From NCBI GenBank assembly GCA_017615615.1, contig JAFZZW010000061.1, positions 1 to 40,041 on the forward strand: 40,041 nucleotides of DNA. The letters run 5' to 3'. The position numbers and the translations under genes are program-made. Below are positions 24,082-33,362 of this stretch, one piece after another; the stretch's first letter is position 1; every line of letters begins with the position of its first letter. The DNA is from Bacteroidales bacterium. Its GTDB lineage: Bacteria; Bacteroidota; Bacteroidia; Bacteroidales; UBA932. The notes below the pieces were generated by a model. The model searched no databases and was not told the DNA's origin. It saw only the letters and a program-made list of their open reading frames with translations.

Positions 24082-26849
24082 TGGCAGACATAAGAATAAG
24101 CAAGCTCCTCAAGCAATTCAACATCGGCCTTAGCGACCTGGTGGATTTCCTGCGTCGCAAGGGTGCCGAGGTTGATGAGAATCCGAACGCCAAAGTCTCG
24201 GATGAATATCTGCCCGACCTTCAGAAACAGTTCGGCAAGGACAAGGAGGCCATGGAGCAGGCCGCCCTGGCGGATATCAAAGTAAAGGAAATACTGGAGA
24301 AGACCAACCGCAGCAAGCAGGCTAAGCAGGAAGAGGAAGAAGAGGAGGAGGCCGAGGTCATCACCATCCGTTCCAACACCTTCTTCAACGACCGCAAACA
24401 GAAGCCTGAGAAGCAGGAAGCCCCGGCTCCCGCCGAGCCTGAGAAGCCGGCAGCGCCTGAAATTCCGGCAGAGCCCGAGAAACCTGCAGAACCGGAGAAG
24501 CCCGCTGAGCCCGAGGTGGTCTCAGTGGAGACCGCCGAGGTTCCCGCCGAGCCGGAGAAGCCTGCTCAGCCGGAGAAGCCGGCAGAGCCTGAAAAGCCCG
24601 CAGAGTCTGAGATCCAGACTCCCGTCGGGCCGGAACAGCCTGCCGAGCCTGCGGAGGCTCAGGCCCCGGCGGCTCCCGCTCAGGAGAATCCGGAGTCGTC
24701 ACCTTTCAAGGTGGTGGGCAAGGTCGATCTCAGCCAGTTCGAGCGCAAACCCGCCAAGCGCGAGCGCATCAGCGGCAAAGGTGCCAAGAAGGTTGACGTC
24801 GCAAAGGCCGGTGCCTCCATCGAACGCAACGCTCCCAAGAAGGACAAGCCTTCCCAGCAGCAGCCGGCTCCCGGCCAGGGCAAACGCAAGCGCGACCGCG
24901 ACCGTCTCAAGCCCGCCATGACCGAGGCCGAGCAGGAAGCGATGCAGAAGGAGATCCAGAAGCAGGTCAAGGAAACTTACGCCCGTATGAACGAGGGCAA
25001 GAAGAACAACTTCGGCGCCAAGTACCGCAAGGAGAAGCGCGAAGCTGCAGCCCAGCGCTCCCAGGAGGAGATGATGGAGGCCGCGGCTGAACAGAAGGTC
25101 CTCAAGGTCACCGAGTTCCTCACCGTCAACGACCTCGCCACCCTCATGAACAACACTCCGGTGGTAAAAGTCATCGGCGCTTGCATGAGCCTCGGCCTGA
25201 TGGTTTCCATCAACCAGCGCCTCGACGCCGAGACCATCGTCCTGGTCGCGGAAGAATTCGGATACAAAGTTGAATTCGTCACCGCCGAGATTTCTGAGGA
25301 AATCGCCTCCGACCAGCCCGACCGCCCCGAAGACCTCAAGCCCCGCGAACCTATCATCACCGTCATGGGTCACGTAGACCACGGTAAGACTTCGCTCCTG
25401 GACTACATCCGCAAGACCAACGTCATCGCGGGAGAGGCCGGCGGTATCACCCAGCACATCGGCGCATATAGCGTCAGCCTGGAGGACGGCCGCAAGATTA
25501 CCTTCCTGGATACTCCCGGTCACGAGGCCTTTACCGCCATGCGTGCCCGCGGCGCCCAGATGACCGACCTCGCCATCATCATAGTCGCCGCCGACGACGC
25601 CGTGATGCCCCAGACCGTTGAGGCCATCAACCACGCCCAGGCCGCGAACGTTCCTATGGTGTTTGCGATCAACAAGATAGACAAGCCCGGAGCAGACCCG
25701 GAAAAGATCCGTCGCCAGCTCTCCGAGATGAATATCCTCGTGGAGGACTGGGGCGGCAAGTACCAGTGCCAGGAAATATCGGCCAAGAAGGGTATCGGCG
25801 TTGACAAGCTGCTCGAGAAGGTCCTCCTCGAGACCGACCTCCTCGAGCTCAAGGCCAACCCCAACAAACTTGCCGCAGGTGCGGTTATCGAGTCTTCCCT
25901 GGACAAGGGACGCGGCTATCTGGCCACTGTCCTCGTGCAGGAGGGCACCCTTCGTCAGGGCGACGTGATGCTTTGCGGAAGCTTCTTCGGACGCGTCAAG
26001 AGCATGTTCAACGAGCGCGGACAGAAGGTGCAGGAGGCCGGCCCTTCCACTCCTGTATCCGTACTAGGCCTTAACGGCGCTCCCGCAGCAGGCGAGAAGT
26101 TCAATATCCTGTCCGACGAGCGTGAGGCCAAGAGCATCGCGGCCAAGCGAGAGCAGCTCATACGCATCCAGGGCATCAAGACCCAGAAGCACATGACCCT
26201 CGAGGAGATCGGCCGCCGTATCGCAATCGGCAACTTCAAGGAACTCAATGTCATCGTCAAGGGCGACGTGGACGGCTCCGTGGAGGCTCTGTCCGATTCC
26301 CTCATCAAACTCAGCACCGAGGAAGTCCGCGTGAACGTCATCCACAAGGCCGTCGGCGCCATATCCGAGTCCGACGTCCTGCTGGCAGAGGCATCTGACG
26401 CCGTTATTATCGGCTTCCAGGTCCGTCCTTCCGTCGATGCTCGCAAGAGCGCTGAACGCGAAGGCATCGAGATCCGCCTCTACTCCGTCATTTACGACTG
26501 TATCAACGAGGTCAAGGACGGTATCGAGGGTATGCTCGAGCCGGAGAAGAAGGAGGAGGTCATCTCCACTGCCGAGATCAAGCAGACCTTCAGGATCTCC
26601 AAGGTGGGCACCATCGCCGGCTGCATTGTACGCGACGGCAAGATGCTCGCCAAGTCCAAGGTCCGTCTCATCCGCGACGGCATCGTCATCTACACCGGAG
26701 AACTCGGTTCCCTCCAGATCGGCAAGGATTCCGTCAAGGAAGTACTCGCCGGCAAGGAGTGCGGTATGAGCATCGCCGGCTACAACGACATCAAGGAAGG
26801 CGACATGATCGAGGCCTTCCAGATCGTCGAGATCAAACGTACTTTGTAG
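24081..26849 (+). CDS. infB: Translation initiation factor IF-2
   Basis: IF-2 is the GTPase that places fMet-tRNA in the 30S P site and promotes subunit joining. The 922-residue protein has an N-terminal IF2_N domain (about 1-55), a charged linker, a Pro/Glu/Lys/Ala-rich repetitive stretch (about residues 110-205, PEKPAEP units, bases about 24410-24690), a second IF2_N-like domain (about 345-410), the G domain with GHVDHGKTS (about 430), DTPGHEAF and NKID, then domains II-IV ending in [12 protein letters not shown]. The repeat-rich linker is common but variable between species. It starts on the last base of the nusA stop. No ordinary terminator follows; the REPIN-like element at 26872 is the next structure. 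Confidence 0.97.
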   Translation: MADIRISKLLKQFNIGLSDLVDFLRRKGAEVDENPNAKVSDEYLPDLQKQFGKDKEAMEQAALADIKVKEILEKTNRSKQAKQEEEEEEEAEVITIRSNTFFNDRKQKPEKQEAPAPAEPEKPAAPEIPAEPEKPAEPEKPAEPEVVSVETAEVPAEPEKPAQPEKPAEPEKPAESEIQTPVGPEQPAEPAEAQAPAAPAQENPESSPFKVVGKVDLSQFERKPAKRERISGKGAKKVDVAKAGASIERNAPKKDKPSQQQPAPGQGKRKRDRDRLKPAMTEAEQEAMQKEIQKQVKETYARMNEGKKNNFGAKYRKEKREAAAQRSQEEMMEAAAEQKVLKVTEFLTVNDLATLMNNTPVVKVIGACMSLGLMVSINQRLDAETIVLVAEEFGYKVEFVTAEISEEIASDQPDRPEDLKPREPIITVMGHVDHGKTSLLDYIRKTNVIAGEAGGITQHIGAYSVSLEDGRKITFLDTPGHEAFTAMRARGAQMTDLAIIIVAADDAVMPQTVEAINHAQAANVPMVFAINKIDKPGADPEKIRRQLSEMNILVEDWGGKYQCQEISAKKGIGVDKLLEKVLLETDLLELKANPNKLAAGAVIESSLDKGRGYLATVLVQEGTLRQGDVMLCGSFFGRVKSMFNERGQKVQEAGPSTPVSVLGLNGAPAAGEKFNILSDEREAKSIAAKREQLIRIQGIKTQKHMTLEEIGRRIAIGNFKELNVIVKGDVDGSVEALSDSLIKLSTEEVRVNVIHKAVGAISESDVLLAEASDAVIIGFQVRPSVDARKSAEREGIEIRLYSVIYDCINEVKDGIEGMLEPEKKEEVISTAEIKQTFRISKVGTIAGCIVRDGKMLAKSKVRLIRDGIVIYTGELGSLQIGKDSVKEVLAGKECGMSIAGYNDIKEGDMIEAFQIVEIKRTL

Positions 26850-26871
26850 GCTTCGACAGCCTCCCTCCATC

Positions 26872-26959
26872 GTCGTCAGGGGTGCCTTAACCGGCACCCC
26901 TGACTGCATTTTGACGCCTTTTTGCTTTTCGGGGTGCCTAGGCGAGCACCCCGGACGAC
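26872..26959 (+). repeat. 88-bp REPIN-like double hairpin, copy A
   Basis: The element begins GTCGTC (26872) and ends GACGAC (26959). Hairpin 1: GTCAGGGGTGCC (26875-26886) with GGCACCCCTGAC (26893-26904), a perfect 12-bp stem. Hairpin 2: CGGGGTGC (26930-26937) with GCACCCCG (26946-26953). The spacer holds TGCATTTT and CTTTTTGC. A flanking CCTCCCTCC (26860-26868) is shared with copy B. It lies between convergent infB and the PIN toxin gene, ending three bases from the toxin stop, and may serve as terminator for both. Orientation is opposite to copies B and C. Confidence 0.92.
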
Positions 26960-26962
26960 GCT

Positions 26963-27382
26963 TTATCTCATTCTGTCGATGAATTGCCCCGGAGTCATCA
27001 CCATCATAGGGGTGACATCGCGCTCCAGAATACACTTGTCCGTGGTTAGAAAGAGATCGCACTCTTCTTCCTCAGCGCAGGCGAGTTGGGCGCTGTCTTC
27101 GAGGTCGGGGTGTCCGGATTCCAGAGCGACTTTGAGGCTGAAGCAGTCTATGTGGCGGACGTTGGCGAAATCAAGAAGCCATTTTATCAATACGTCAATA
27201 TCCTCTTGGCTCTTATGGCCACGCCGCGCCGTGATATTAAGGTCAAGAATACTCTGCGTGGTAACAAAAAACTCGTAACGACATCGTCTGATTGTCTGTA
27301 CGGCGACCAGCGAATCCATCGCCGAAGGCCTGATGGGAATAAGAAGGTCCAGCAGGACATTTGTGTCTAAAAATACTCTCAT
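26963..27382 (-). CDS. PIN-domain toxin, VapC type
   Basis: A 139-residue PIN-domain ribonuclease. The acidic metal-binding residues are in place: Asp6 in MRVFLDTNVLLDLL, the Asp/Glu in HPDLEDSAQLACA, and the Asp in CDLFLTTDK. VapC toxins typically cut tRNA or rRNA; the target here is unknown. The start overlaps the antitoxin stop by four bases (ATGA), the normal vapBC order. Full length, no sign of decay. The 3' end abuts an 88-bp REPIN-like element. Confidence 0.9.
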   Translation of the reverse strand: MRVFLDTNVLLDLLIPIRPSAMDSLVAVQTIRRCRYEFFVTTQSILDLNITARRGHKSQEDIDVLIKWLLDFANVRHIDCFSLKVALESGHPDLEDSAQLACAEEEECDLFLTTDKCILERDVTPMMVMTPGQFIDRMR

Positions 27383-27660
27383 AGTTTAAACTTCTCTATT
27401 AAATACGCAAGTCTGGGGTCGGCGTCCAACTCTTCCTGAGAGGGGCGGACAAAATGGGTTGAGCCGGCCAGGCTCTTTATCTCATCCGAAATGATGAAAT
27501 CTTCCGGCTTAAGCTTTGGGAAGACAAGCTCGGTGGATTTGTCCAGCGTGTGCTCGACGAAGCTGTTGAACGAGCGGTGCTCGCGCCTTGCCTGGCGCTT
27601 GACCCTGTCCATAAGTTCCTTGGGAAGCCGGATTGTAGTTTGGACCATTTCAGTTTCCAT
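27379..27660 (-). CDS. Ribbon-helix-helix antitoxin, VapB type
   Basis: A 93-residue protein whose N-terminal half is a ribbon-helix-helix DNA-binding fold (MVQTTIRLPKELMDRVKRQA then RSFNSFVEHTLD) and whose C-terminal part (PEDFIISDEIKSLAG then ELDADPRLAYLIEKF) should wrap the PIN toxin. The start may be the ATG at 27660 or the one at 27648 (MVQTTIRL), which matches the usual beginning of the fold. It should repress its promoter through the inverted repeat at 27666-27700. Confidence 0.88.
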   Translation of the reverse strand: METEMVQTTIRLPKELMDRVKRQARREHRSFNSFVEHTLDKSTELVFPKLKPEDFIISDEIKSLAGSTHFVRPSQEELDADPRLAYLIEKFKL

Positions 27661-27665
27661 TTCCT

Positions 27666-27709
27666 ATATCATTTTTTGCAAATATAAGTCAAAATGATAT
27701 CAAATCAAA
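27666..27709 (-). promoter_or_regulatory. Promoter and operator of the VapBC-like module
   Basis: Minus-strand TTTG (27706-27709) and TATATTTG (27679-27686) are 19 bases apart. A perfect 10-bp inverted repeat, ATATCATTTT (27666-27675) and AAAATGATAT (27691-27700), brackets the -7 box, which suits binding by a ribbon-helix-helix antitoxin. Promoter is seen directly; operator role is inferred. Confidence 0.82.
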
Positions 27710-27748
27710 GAAAGCGATATCACAATTGTTATTTGAGTGCTTTTTTGT

Positions 27749-27756
27749 TATATTTG
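27749..27756 (+). promoter_or_regulatory. Promoter -7 box of ettA
   Basis: TATATTTG, exact TAnnTTTG match, five bases before the ettA ATG. ATTG at 27725-27728 is a weak -33 candidate with a 20-base spacer. Confidence 0.72.
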
Positions 27757-27761
27757 TAGCT

Positions 27762-29438
27762 ATGGCAGACGAAAAGGTAATATTCTCGATGAACGGGGTC
27801 AGCAAGATACTGCCCCACAACAACAAGGTAATACTCAAAGACATCTATCTGGGCTTCTTCTACGGGGCCAAGATAGGTATAATCGGCCTCAACGGCGCCG
27901 GCAAGTCAACAGTGCTCAAGATTATCGCCGGAGTGGAGAAACCCACGAGGGGCGAGGTCGTATGGGCGCCCGGCTACAGCGTTGGCTACCTGGAGCAGGA
28001 GCCGCAGCTGGACAATTCCAAAACCGTGCTGGAGGTGGTGCAGGAAGGCGTCCAGGAGGTGATGGACATGCTCAACGAGTACAACGAGATAGGCCTTAAG
28101 TTTTGCGAACCTATGTCGGATGACGAGATGAACGCCCTCATCGAGCGCCAGGGCGAGCTTACCGAGGCCATCGAGCACGCTGACGGCTGGGAGATAGATT
28201 CCAAGCTGGAGCGCGCCATGGACGCCCTTCAGTGCCCTCCGCCGGATGCATCCGTCGCCACCCTCTCCGGAGGCGAGCGCAGGCGCGTGGCCCTCTGCCG
28301 CCTGCTTCTCCGCCAGCCCGACGTCCTCCTGCTCGACGAGCCCACCAACCACCTGGATACCGAGAGCATCCAGTGGCTCGAGGCCCATCTGCAGCAGTAC
28401 AAGGGCACCGTCATCGCTGTAACCCACGACCGCTATTTCCTGGACAACGTTGCAGGTTGGATACTTGAACTCGACCGCGGCGAGGGCATCCCCTGGAAGG
28501 GCAACTACTCCGGCTGGCTGGAGCAGAAAGCCAAGCGTCTTGCCATGGAAGAGAAGCAGGAGAGCAAGCGCCGCAAAACCCTCGAACGCGAACTCGAATG
28601 GGTGCGGATGGCCCCCAAGGCGCGTCAGGCCAAACAAAAAGCCCGTCTGGGAGCGTACGAAAAGATGGCTTCGGCCGATACGAAGGAGAAAGAAGCCAAC
28701 CTTGAAATCTATATCCCCAACGGACCGCACCTTGGCAACAAGGTCATCGAATTCAAGGACGTCAGCAAGGCTTACGGCGACAAGCTGCTGTTCGAGCACC
28801 TCAGCTTTGAGCTTCCTCCCGCAGGCATCGTCGGCGTCATCGGCCCCAATGGTGCCGGCAAGACAACGCTGTTCCGCCTGATTATGGGCATAGAGAAGCC
28901 GGATTCCGGCAGCATAGAGATAGGAGACACCGTGAAGCTCGCCTACGTGGACCAGCAGCACAAGAGCATCGACCCGGACCTCACTGTATATGAGACAATT
29001 GCGGGCAATTCTGAATGGATACGCCTTGGCAATCGCGACATCAATGCCCGCTCCTGGGTCAGCCGCTTCAATTTCTCGGGAGCCGACCAGGAGAAGAAGT
29101 GCGGCGTGCTTTCCGGAGGTGAGCGCAACCGCCTGCATCTGGCACTCACGCTGAAGGACGAAGGTAACGTGCTGCTGCTGGACGAACCTACCAACGACGT
29201 GGACGTAAATACCATACGCGCCCTTGAGGAAGGTCTAGACGGCTTTGCCGGATGCGCCGTGGTGGTCAGCCACGACCGATGGTTCCTCGACCGCATCGCC
29301 ACTCACATCCTCGCATTCGAAGGCGACAGCCAGGTCTATTTCTTCGAAGGCAGCTACTCGGAATATGAAGAGAACCGCAAGATGCGCCTTGGGACTACGG
29401 AGCCCAAACGTTTCAAGTATAAGAAACTAATGGAATAA
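27762..29438 (+). CDS. ettA: Energy-dependent translational throttle protein EttA (ABC-F)
   Basis: EttA is a ribosome-binding ABC-F ATPase that occupies the E site and gates the first elongation step according to energy charge. The 558-residue protein (ATG at 27762, [15 protein letters not shown]) has two ABC domains: Walker [10 protein letters not shown] and GPNGAGKTT, signatures [16 protein letters not shown] and [15 protein letters not shown], and Walker [17 protein letters not shown] and [13 protein letters not shown]. The arm insertion is in domain 1 and the linker has the basic stretch [17 protein letters not shown], as in EttA. No membrane segments. Confidence 0.95.
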   Translation: MADEKVIFSMNGVSKILPHNNKVILKDIYLGFFYGAKIGIIGLNGAGKSTVLKIIAGVEKPTRGEVVWAPGYSVGYLEQEPQLDNSKTVLEVVQEGVQEVMDMLNEYNEIGLKFCEPMSDDEMNALIERQGELTEAIEHADGWEIDSKLERAMDALQCPPPDASVATLSGGERRRVALCRLLLRQPDVLLLDEPTNHLDTESIQWLEAHLQQYKGTVIAVTHDRYFLDNVAGWILELDRGEGIPWKGNYSGWLEQKAKRLAMEEKQESKRRKTLERELEWVRMAPKARQAKQKARLGAYEKMASADTKEKEANLEIYIPNGPHLGNKVIEFKDVSKAYGDKLLFEHLSFELPPAGIVGVIGPNGAGKTTLFRLIMGIEKPDSGSIEIGDTVKLAYVDQQHKSIDPDLTVYETIAGNSEWIRLGNRDINARSWVSRFNFSGADQEKKCGVLSGGERNRLHLALTLKDEGNVLLLDEPTNDVDVNTIRALEEGLDGFAGCAVVVSHDRWFLDRIATHILAFEGDSQVYFFEGSYSEYEENRKMRLGTTEPKRFKYKKLME

Positions 29439-29443
29439 TTTCC

Positions 29444-29451
29444 TATATTTG
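29444..29451 (+). promoter_or_regulatory. Promoter -7 box of the glycosyltransferase gene
   Basis: TATATTTG, exact match, just after the ettA stop and six bases before the next ATG. No clear -33 box. Confidence 0.68.
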
Positions 29452-29457
29452 CCTGAC

Positions 29458-30174
29458 ATGAAGAATCTGGTGATAATCCCGACTTACAACGAAGTCGAAA
29501 ATGCAGAGAAGATAATCCGTGCCGTGCTTGCATTGCCGGAAGGTTTCCATATACTTATTATCGACGACGGCTCCCCCGACGGCACCGCAAAGGTGGTGAA
29601 GGGGCTTCAGGCCGAGTTCGGCGACCGTCTTCACCTTCTGGAGCGCAGCGGCAAGCTCGGCTTGGGAACCGCTTATCTTACCGGTTTCAAATGGGCCCTG
29701 GAGCACGGCTACGACTATATCTTCGAGATGGATGCCGACTTCTCCCACGCCCCTTCGGACCTCCCGCGCCTCCTTGCGGCCTGCACCGGCGGGGCAGACC
29801 TTTCCATCGGCTCCCGTTACTGCAACGGCGTGAGCGTGGTCAACTGGCCCATCGGACGCATCCTCATCTCTTATTTCGCCTCCGTTTACGTCCGCAAGAT
29901 GCTCGGCTTCAAGATTTATGACAGCACGGCCGGTTTCCTCTGCTACAGTCGCAAGGTTCTGGAGACAATCGATCTCGATGCCGTCCAGATGAAGGGCTAC
30001 GGATTCCAGATCGAGATGAAATACACCGCCCACAAGCTGGGCTTCAAGATTACGGAAGTCCCCGTTATCTTCGTCAACCGCAAGGAGGGCACTTCCAAGA
30101 TGTCCGGCGGCATATTCGGCGAAGCTTTCTGGGGTGTGATCAAACTCCGGTTCCGCAAGTTCTCTTCACGATGA
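29458..30174 (+). CDS. Polyprenol-phosphate mannosyltransferase-like GT2 enzyme
   Basis: A 238-residue family 2 glycosyltransferase close to dolichol/polyprenol-phosphate mannose synthases, which transfer mannose (or another sugar) from a nucleotide sugar to a lipid phosphate at the inner membrane. Visible: VIIPTYNEVENAEKIIRAVL, the DDGSPDGTA nucleotide-binding motif, SGKLGLGTAYLTGFKWALEH, the DADFSHAP metal-binding DxD, GSRYCNGVSVVNWP, and the C-terminal KEGTSKMSGGIFGEA. It lacks a C-terminal membrane domain, like the soluble bacterial type. The sugar cannot be told from sequence. It starts at ATG 29458 and overlaps tex by four bases. Confidence 0.9.
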   Translation: MKNLVIIPTYNEVENAEKIIRAVLALPEGFHILIIDDGSPDGTAKVVKGLQAEFGDRLHLLERSGKLGLGTAYLTGFKWALEHGYDYIFEMDADFSHAPSDLPRLLAACTGGADLSIGSRYCNGVSVVNWPIGRILISYFASVYVRKMLGFKIYDSTAGFLCYSRKVLETIDLDAVQMKGYGFQIEMKYTAHKLGFKITEVPVIFVNRKEGTSKMSGGIFGEAFWGVIKLRFRKFSSR

Positions 30175-32327
30175 AGGACTTATATATCAACAAAATAGCT
30201 GCCGACTTGGGAGTCAAGTCCTGGCAGGTGGAGAATTGTGCCGACATGTTTGCCGACGGCGGTACAATCCCTTTCATCAGCCGTTACCGGAAGGAAAAGA
30301 CCGGAGGCATGGACGACGCCACGCTTGCCGAGGTCAAGCATCTGCTCGACGTCTTCGACGAGCTGGAGAAACGCAAGGCCACCATACTTGCCACGATAGC
30401 CGAGGCCGGAGCGCTCACGGAGGAGCTTAGGGGCAAGATAGAAAACAGCGTCAGTCCAACCGAGGTTGAGGACCTGTACCTTCCATGGAAACCACGCCGC
30501 CGCACACGCGCCACCGTCGCAAAAGAACTGGGTCTGGAACCTCTTGCTGATCTGATGTGGAACCTCAGGACCCGCGACCCGGAGGCCAGCGCCGCCGCAT
30601 ACGTCCACGGCAGCCCTTCGCTTAATGGAAAGCAGGGTGCGGAAGATGTGGAAAGCGCCCTGGCGGGGGCCCGCGACATCATTGCTGAACGCCTGAGCGA
30701 TACGGCGGTCATACGCCAGAATCTCCGTGCCGTTTTCCGAGCGCGCAGGCTCGAAGCCCGGGCCACACGCGCCGCCAGGGACAATCCCGACGCCGCCAAA
30801 TACCGCAGCTATTTCGATTTCACGATGCCGTTGGACCGCCTTCCGTCGCATAACCTGCTCGCCATCCTTCGAGCCGAAAACGAGGGCTTCCTTTCGGTCT
30901 GCCTGGATACCGATGCGGAGAAATGCGGGAAGAAGATTTACTACGATTTCTGTCAGGCGCAGGGGTATCCCTCCGGACGTCTTGCAGACCAGATCCGCGA
31001 AGCGGTGGATGATTCCTTCAAACGTCTGCTCGAGCCTTCGGTCAGCTCGGAGGTAATACGTGAGGCCAAGGAACGCGCGGACATCGAATCCATCCGCGTA
31101 TTCGGAGAGAACCTCCGTCAGCTGCTTCTTCAGGCTCCTGTGGGTCAGAAGCGCACAATGGCCATCGACCCGGGCTTCCGCAACGGCTGCAAGATCGCCT
31201 GCCTCGACGAGCAGGGCGGCCTGCTGTATCATACCATCATCTATCCGCATCCCCCTCAGAACGAGAAGGTCAAGGCACTTATCGCCGTCCAGGGTATGCT
31301 GGAGAAATACAGGATACAGGCGGTGGCCATCGGCAACGGCACTGCGTCAAGGGAGACGGAGGAGTTCATGCGGAAAGTCACTTTGCCCGAAGGTTGCAAG
31401 GTCTGGACTGTAAGCGAGGACGGTGCATCCATCTACAGCGCCTCGGAAATCGCCCGTGAAGAGTTCCCCGATGAAGACGTTACCGTCCGCGGTGCCGTCA
31501 GCATCGGGCGCAGGCTGATGGATCCCCTGTCGGAGCTTGTGAAAATCGACCCGAAGAACCTCGGAATCGGCCAGTATCAGCATGACGTAGACCAGACGCT
31601 CCTGCGCGAGACGCTTGACAATACCGTCGAGTCCTGTGTCAATGCCGTAGGCGTCAATCTTAATACCGCCTCTCCGTACCTGCTGTCGTATGTGGCTGGC
31701 ATCGGCCCCTCGCTGGCAGGTAATATCGTATCCTGGCGTGCACAGAACGGCGCTTTCCGCAGCCGGAGCGATCTTCTTAAGGTGTCTCGTCTCGGGCCCA
31801 AGGCCTTTGAACAGTGCGCCGGCTTCCTCCGCATCCGCGGCGCCGCCAACCCGCTCGACGCTTCCGCCGTCCATCCAGAGTCGTATCATATAGTTGACGC
31901 CATGGCCCGTTCGCTTGGCGTCCGGACGCAGGAACTTGTAGGGAACGCGCAGCTGTGCGACCGCATCAAGCCTGAGGAGTTTGTCAGCGGCGACGTTGGC
32001 CTTCCTACGGTAAACGATATACTCAAGGAACTTCGCAAACCAGGGTTGGACCCACGCGAACAGGCGTCGGAATTCTCCTTCGACGAGAGTATCCACGACA
32101 TCGCGGACCTGGTACCTGGCATGGAGCTTCCCGGCATCGTCACAAATATCACCGCCTTCGGCGCCTTTGTGGACATCGGCCTTCATGACAACGGCCTGGT
32201 ACACGTCTCCCAGATGGGGCGCCGTGGCGTCGACCCCTCCAAGATAGTCAAGCTTCACCAGCACGTCCGCGTCCAGGTCCTTTCCGTCGATCTGGAAAGA
32301 GAGCGTATCAGTCTGAAGCTCGTATAA
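30171..32327 (+). CDS. tex: RNA-binding transcription accessory protein Tex
   Basis: Tex is a conserved nucleic-acid-binding protein tied to transcription and RNA turnover. The 718-residue protein shows the helical Tex N-terminal region (GTIPFISRYRKEKTGGMDDA), a YqgF/RNase H-like domain beginning MAIDPGFRNGCKIACLDE (about 324), a helix-hairpin-helix domain (NTASPYLLSYVAGIGPSLAG) and a C-terminal S1 domain (GIVTNITAFGAFVDIGLHDN). Slightly shorter than the roughly 770 residues of other Tex proteins but with all domains present. The ATG overlaps the preceding stop. An 88-bp REPIN-like element begins 11 bases after the stop and may terminate transcription. Confidence 0.95.
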   Translation: MKDLYINKIAADLGVKSWQVENCADMFADGGTIPFISRYRKEKTGGMDDATLAEVKHLLDVFDELEKRKATILATIAEAGALTEELRGKIENSVSPTEVEDLYLPWKPRRRTRATVAKELGLEPLADLMWNLRTRDPEASAAAYVHGSPSLNGKQGAEDVESALAGARDIIAERLSDTAVIRQNLRAVFRARRLEARATRAARDNPDAAKYRSYFDFTMPLDRLPSHNLLAILRAENEGFLSVCLDTDAEKCGKKIYYDFCQAQGYPSGRLADQIREAVDDSFKRLLEPSVSSEVIREAKERADIESIRVFGENLRQLLLQAPVGQKRTMAIDPGFRNGCKIACLDEQGGLLYHTIIYPHPPQNEKVKALIAVQGMLEKYRIQAVAIGNGTASRETEEFMRKVTLPEGCKVWTVSEDGASIYSASEIAREEFPDEDVTVRGAVSIGRRLMDPLSELVKIDPKNLGIGQYQHDVDQTLLRETLDNTVESCVNAVGVNLNTASPYLLSYVAGIGPSLAGNIVSWRAQNGAFRSRSDLLKVSRLGPKAFEQCAGFLRIRGAANPLDASAVHPESYHIVDAMARSLGVRTQELVGNAQLCDRIKPEEFVSGDVGLPTVNDILKELRKPGLDPREQASEFSFDESIHDIADLVPGMELPGIVTNITAFGAFVDIGLHDNGLVHVSQMGRRGVDPSKIVKLHQHVRVQVLSVDLERERISLKLV

Positions 32328-32338
32328 AGAGGCCCGCT

Positions 32339-32426
32339 GTCGTTCGGGGTGCCAGAGCAGGCACCCCGGGAAGCAAAAAGGGCAGAAAATGCAGTCAGGG
32401 GTGCCGTTTAAGGCACCCCTGACGAC
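32339..32426 (-). repeat. 88-bp REPIN-like double hairpin, copy B
   Basis: On the plus strand it runs from GTCGTT (32339) to GACGAC (32426). The first hairpin is CGGGGTGCC (32345-32353) with GGCACCCCG (32360-32368), the second GTCAGGGGTGCC (32394-32405) with GGCACCCCTGAC (32412-32423). Reverse-complemented it matches copy A over nearly its whole length, including the spacer and the flanking CCTCCCTCC (complement at 32430-32438), which runs up to the stop codon of the RAYT gene. It lies between convergent tex and the RAYT gene. Confidence 0.93.
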
Positions 32427-32438
32427 GTCGGAGGGAGG

Positions 32439-33296
32439 TTAGATGTACTCCAGCAATGAGACGGTCTCTTTATATGAGATACCTGTAACCCGGCACAATT
32501 GGTTAATGTCGGCGCTGAAACGCATTTTGAGTTGTTTTATCAATTCTGCTTTTTGCGAAGTCTGCAGCTGCTCTATCCCTGCACTTCTGAAAAGTGACCG
32601 GCATAATTCTTTAGCGGCTGCCGTGATGATCTGGTCGCTGAAGGAAGGTGCGGCATTACTATCAAGGTGTTTCCTCGCTTTTGATGAATTGTTGAGAAAG
32701 TAACGATAGCTGTTGGAGGTACGGAAGAGTGATTCAACGAACTTTACCTTGATATAGGAGCTGGGAAGTATGTAGCCGTCGACCCCGACTTTATAAGAGT
32801 CCGGCAATTTTACATTGCTTTTGAGCAGCTTTATTTGCGCCCGGACTGAAATACTGCCAAGAAGGGAGAATGACTCGGAACTCAAGTTGAAGAAACAATT
32901 GCCTGTACCCCATTGATACATATATGGATAAGGGCAGATGTTTGCAGCCACGCTATTCATTGCGACATATGCAATGCCCCTTTGGAGCGACTCGTCTTCG
33001 ATGCGGAGCTCGCGGATATCTACTTTGACTTTTCTCAAGAATTCAGAGGTGCCATACTTTCTTTTATAATACGTGCCATAAAGCATCTTGAACCGGTCGA
33101 TGAACTGCTTGGCCAAAGGGCTCTCGCATTGAAACACAAAGTGAACGTGGTTTGACATCAAAATGAAAGCGAGGACGTTTACACCAAGTGTGTAAGATAG
33201 AATGGCAACATAGTTCATCGCCACCCGGAAATCCTCATTGTCTCGGAACCAGATGCGGTCCTTGAGATGGTCTGTAGTCACTAAGAAGAATTTCAT
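32439..33296 (-). CDS. REP-associated tyrosine transposase (RAYT), Y1/HUH family
   Basis: A 285-residue IS200-like Y1 transposase of the RAYT type. RAYTs are single-copy, domesticated-looking relatives of IS200/IS605 transposases that cut and move REP/REPIN hairpins. Seen here: the HUH motif His50-Val-His52 in ILMSNHVHFVFQC; the upstream strand FRDNEDFRVAMNYVAILSYT; the helix with the probable catalytic Tyr110 in RGIAYVAMNSVAANI, the position of the YIxxNPVxAG motif of relatives. A C-terminal extension of about 145 residues ends in a helix-turn-helix-like segment (INQLCRVTGISYKETVSLLE). It has its own promoter and is flanked on both sides by 88-bp double hairpins in the same orientation. It is AT-richer than its neighbours. 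Confidence 0.9.
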   Translation of the reverse strand: MKFFLVTTDHLKDRIWFRDNEDFRVAMNYVAILSYTLGVNVLAFILMSNHVHFVFQCESPLAKQFIDRFKMLYGTYYKRKYGTSEFLRKVKVDIRELRIEDESLQRGIAYVAMNSVAANICPYPYMYQWGTGNCFFNLSSESFSLLGSISVRAQIKLLKSNVKLPDSYKVGVDGYILPSSYIKVKFVESLFRTSNSYRYFLNNSSKARKHLDSNAAPSFSDQIITAAAKELCRSLFRSAGIEQLQTSQKAELIKQLKMRFSADINQLCRVTGISYKETVSLLEYI

Positions 33297-33318
33297 AATC
33301 TTAAGTTTTAATCCATCG

Positions 33319-33350
33319 CAAACTTAATAATAATCGTCAACAATATCAAA
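33319..33350 (-). promoter_or_regulatory. Promoter of the RAYT gene
   Basis: Minus-strand TTTG (33347-33350), 20-base spacer, TAAGTTTG (33319-33326), then 22 bases to the ATG at 33296. It lies between the gene and copy C, so the gene does not depend on outside transcription. Confidence 0.78.
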
Positions 33351-33362
33351 AATATAATCGCT

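Noticed and set aside
24410..24690. Pro/Glu/Lys repeats in infB as a separate inserted element
   Set aside because: Such repetitive linkers are common between the N-terminal domains of IF-2 in many bacteria; no inverted ends are present.
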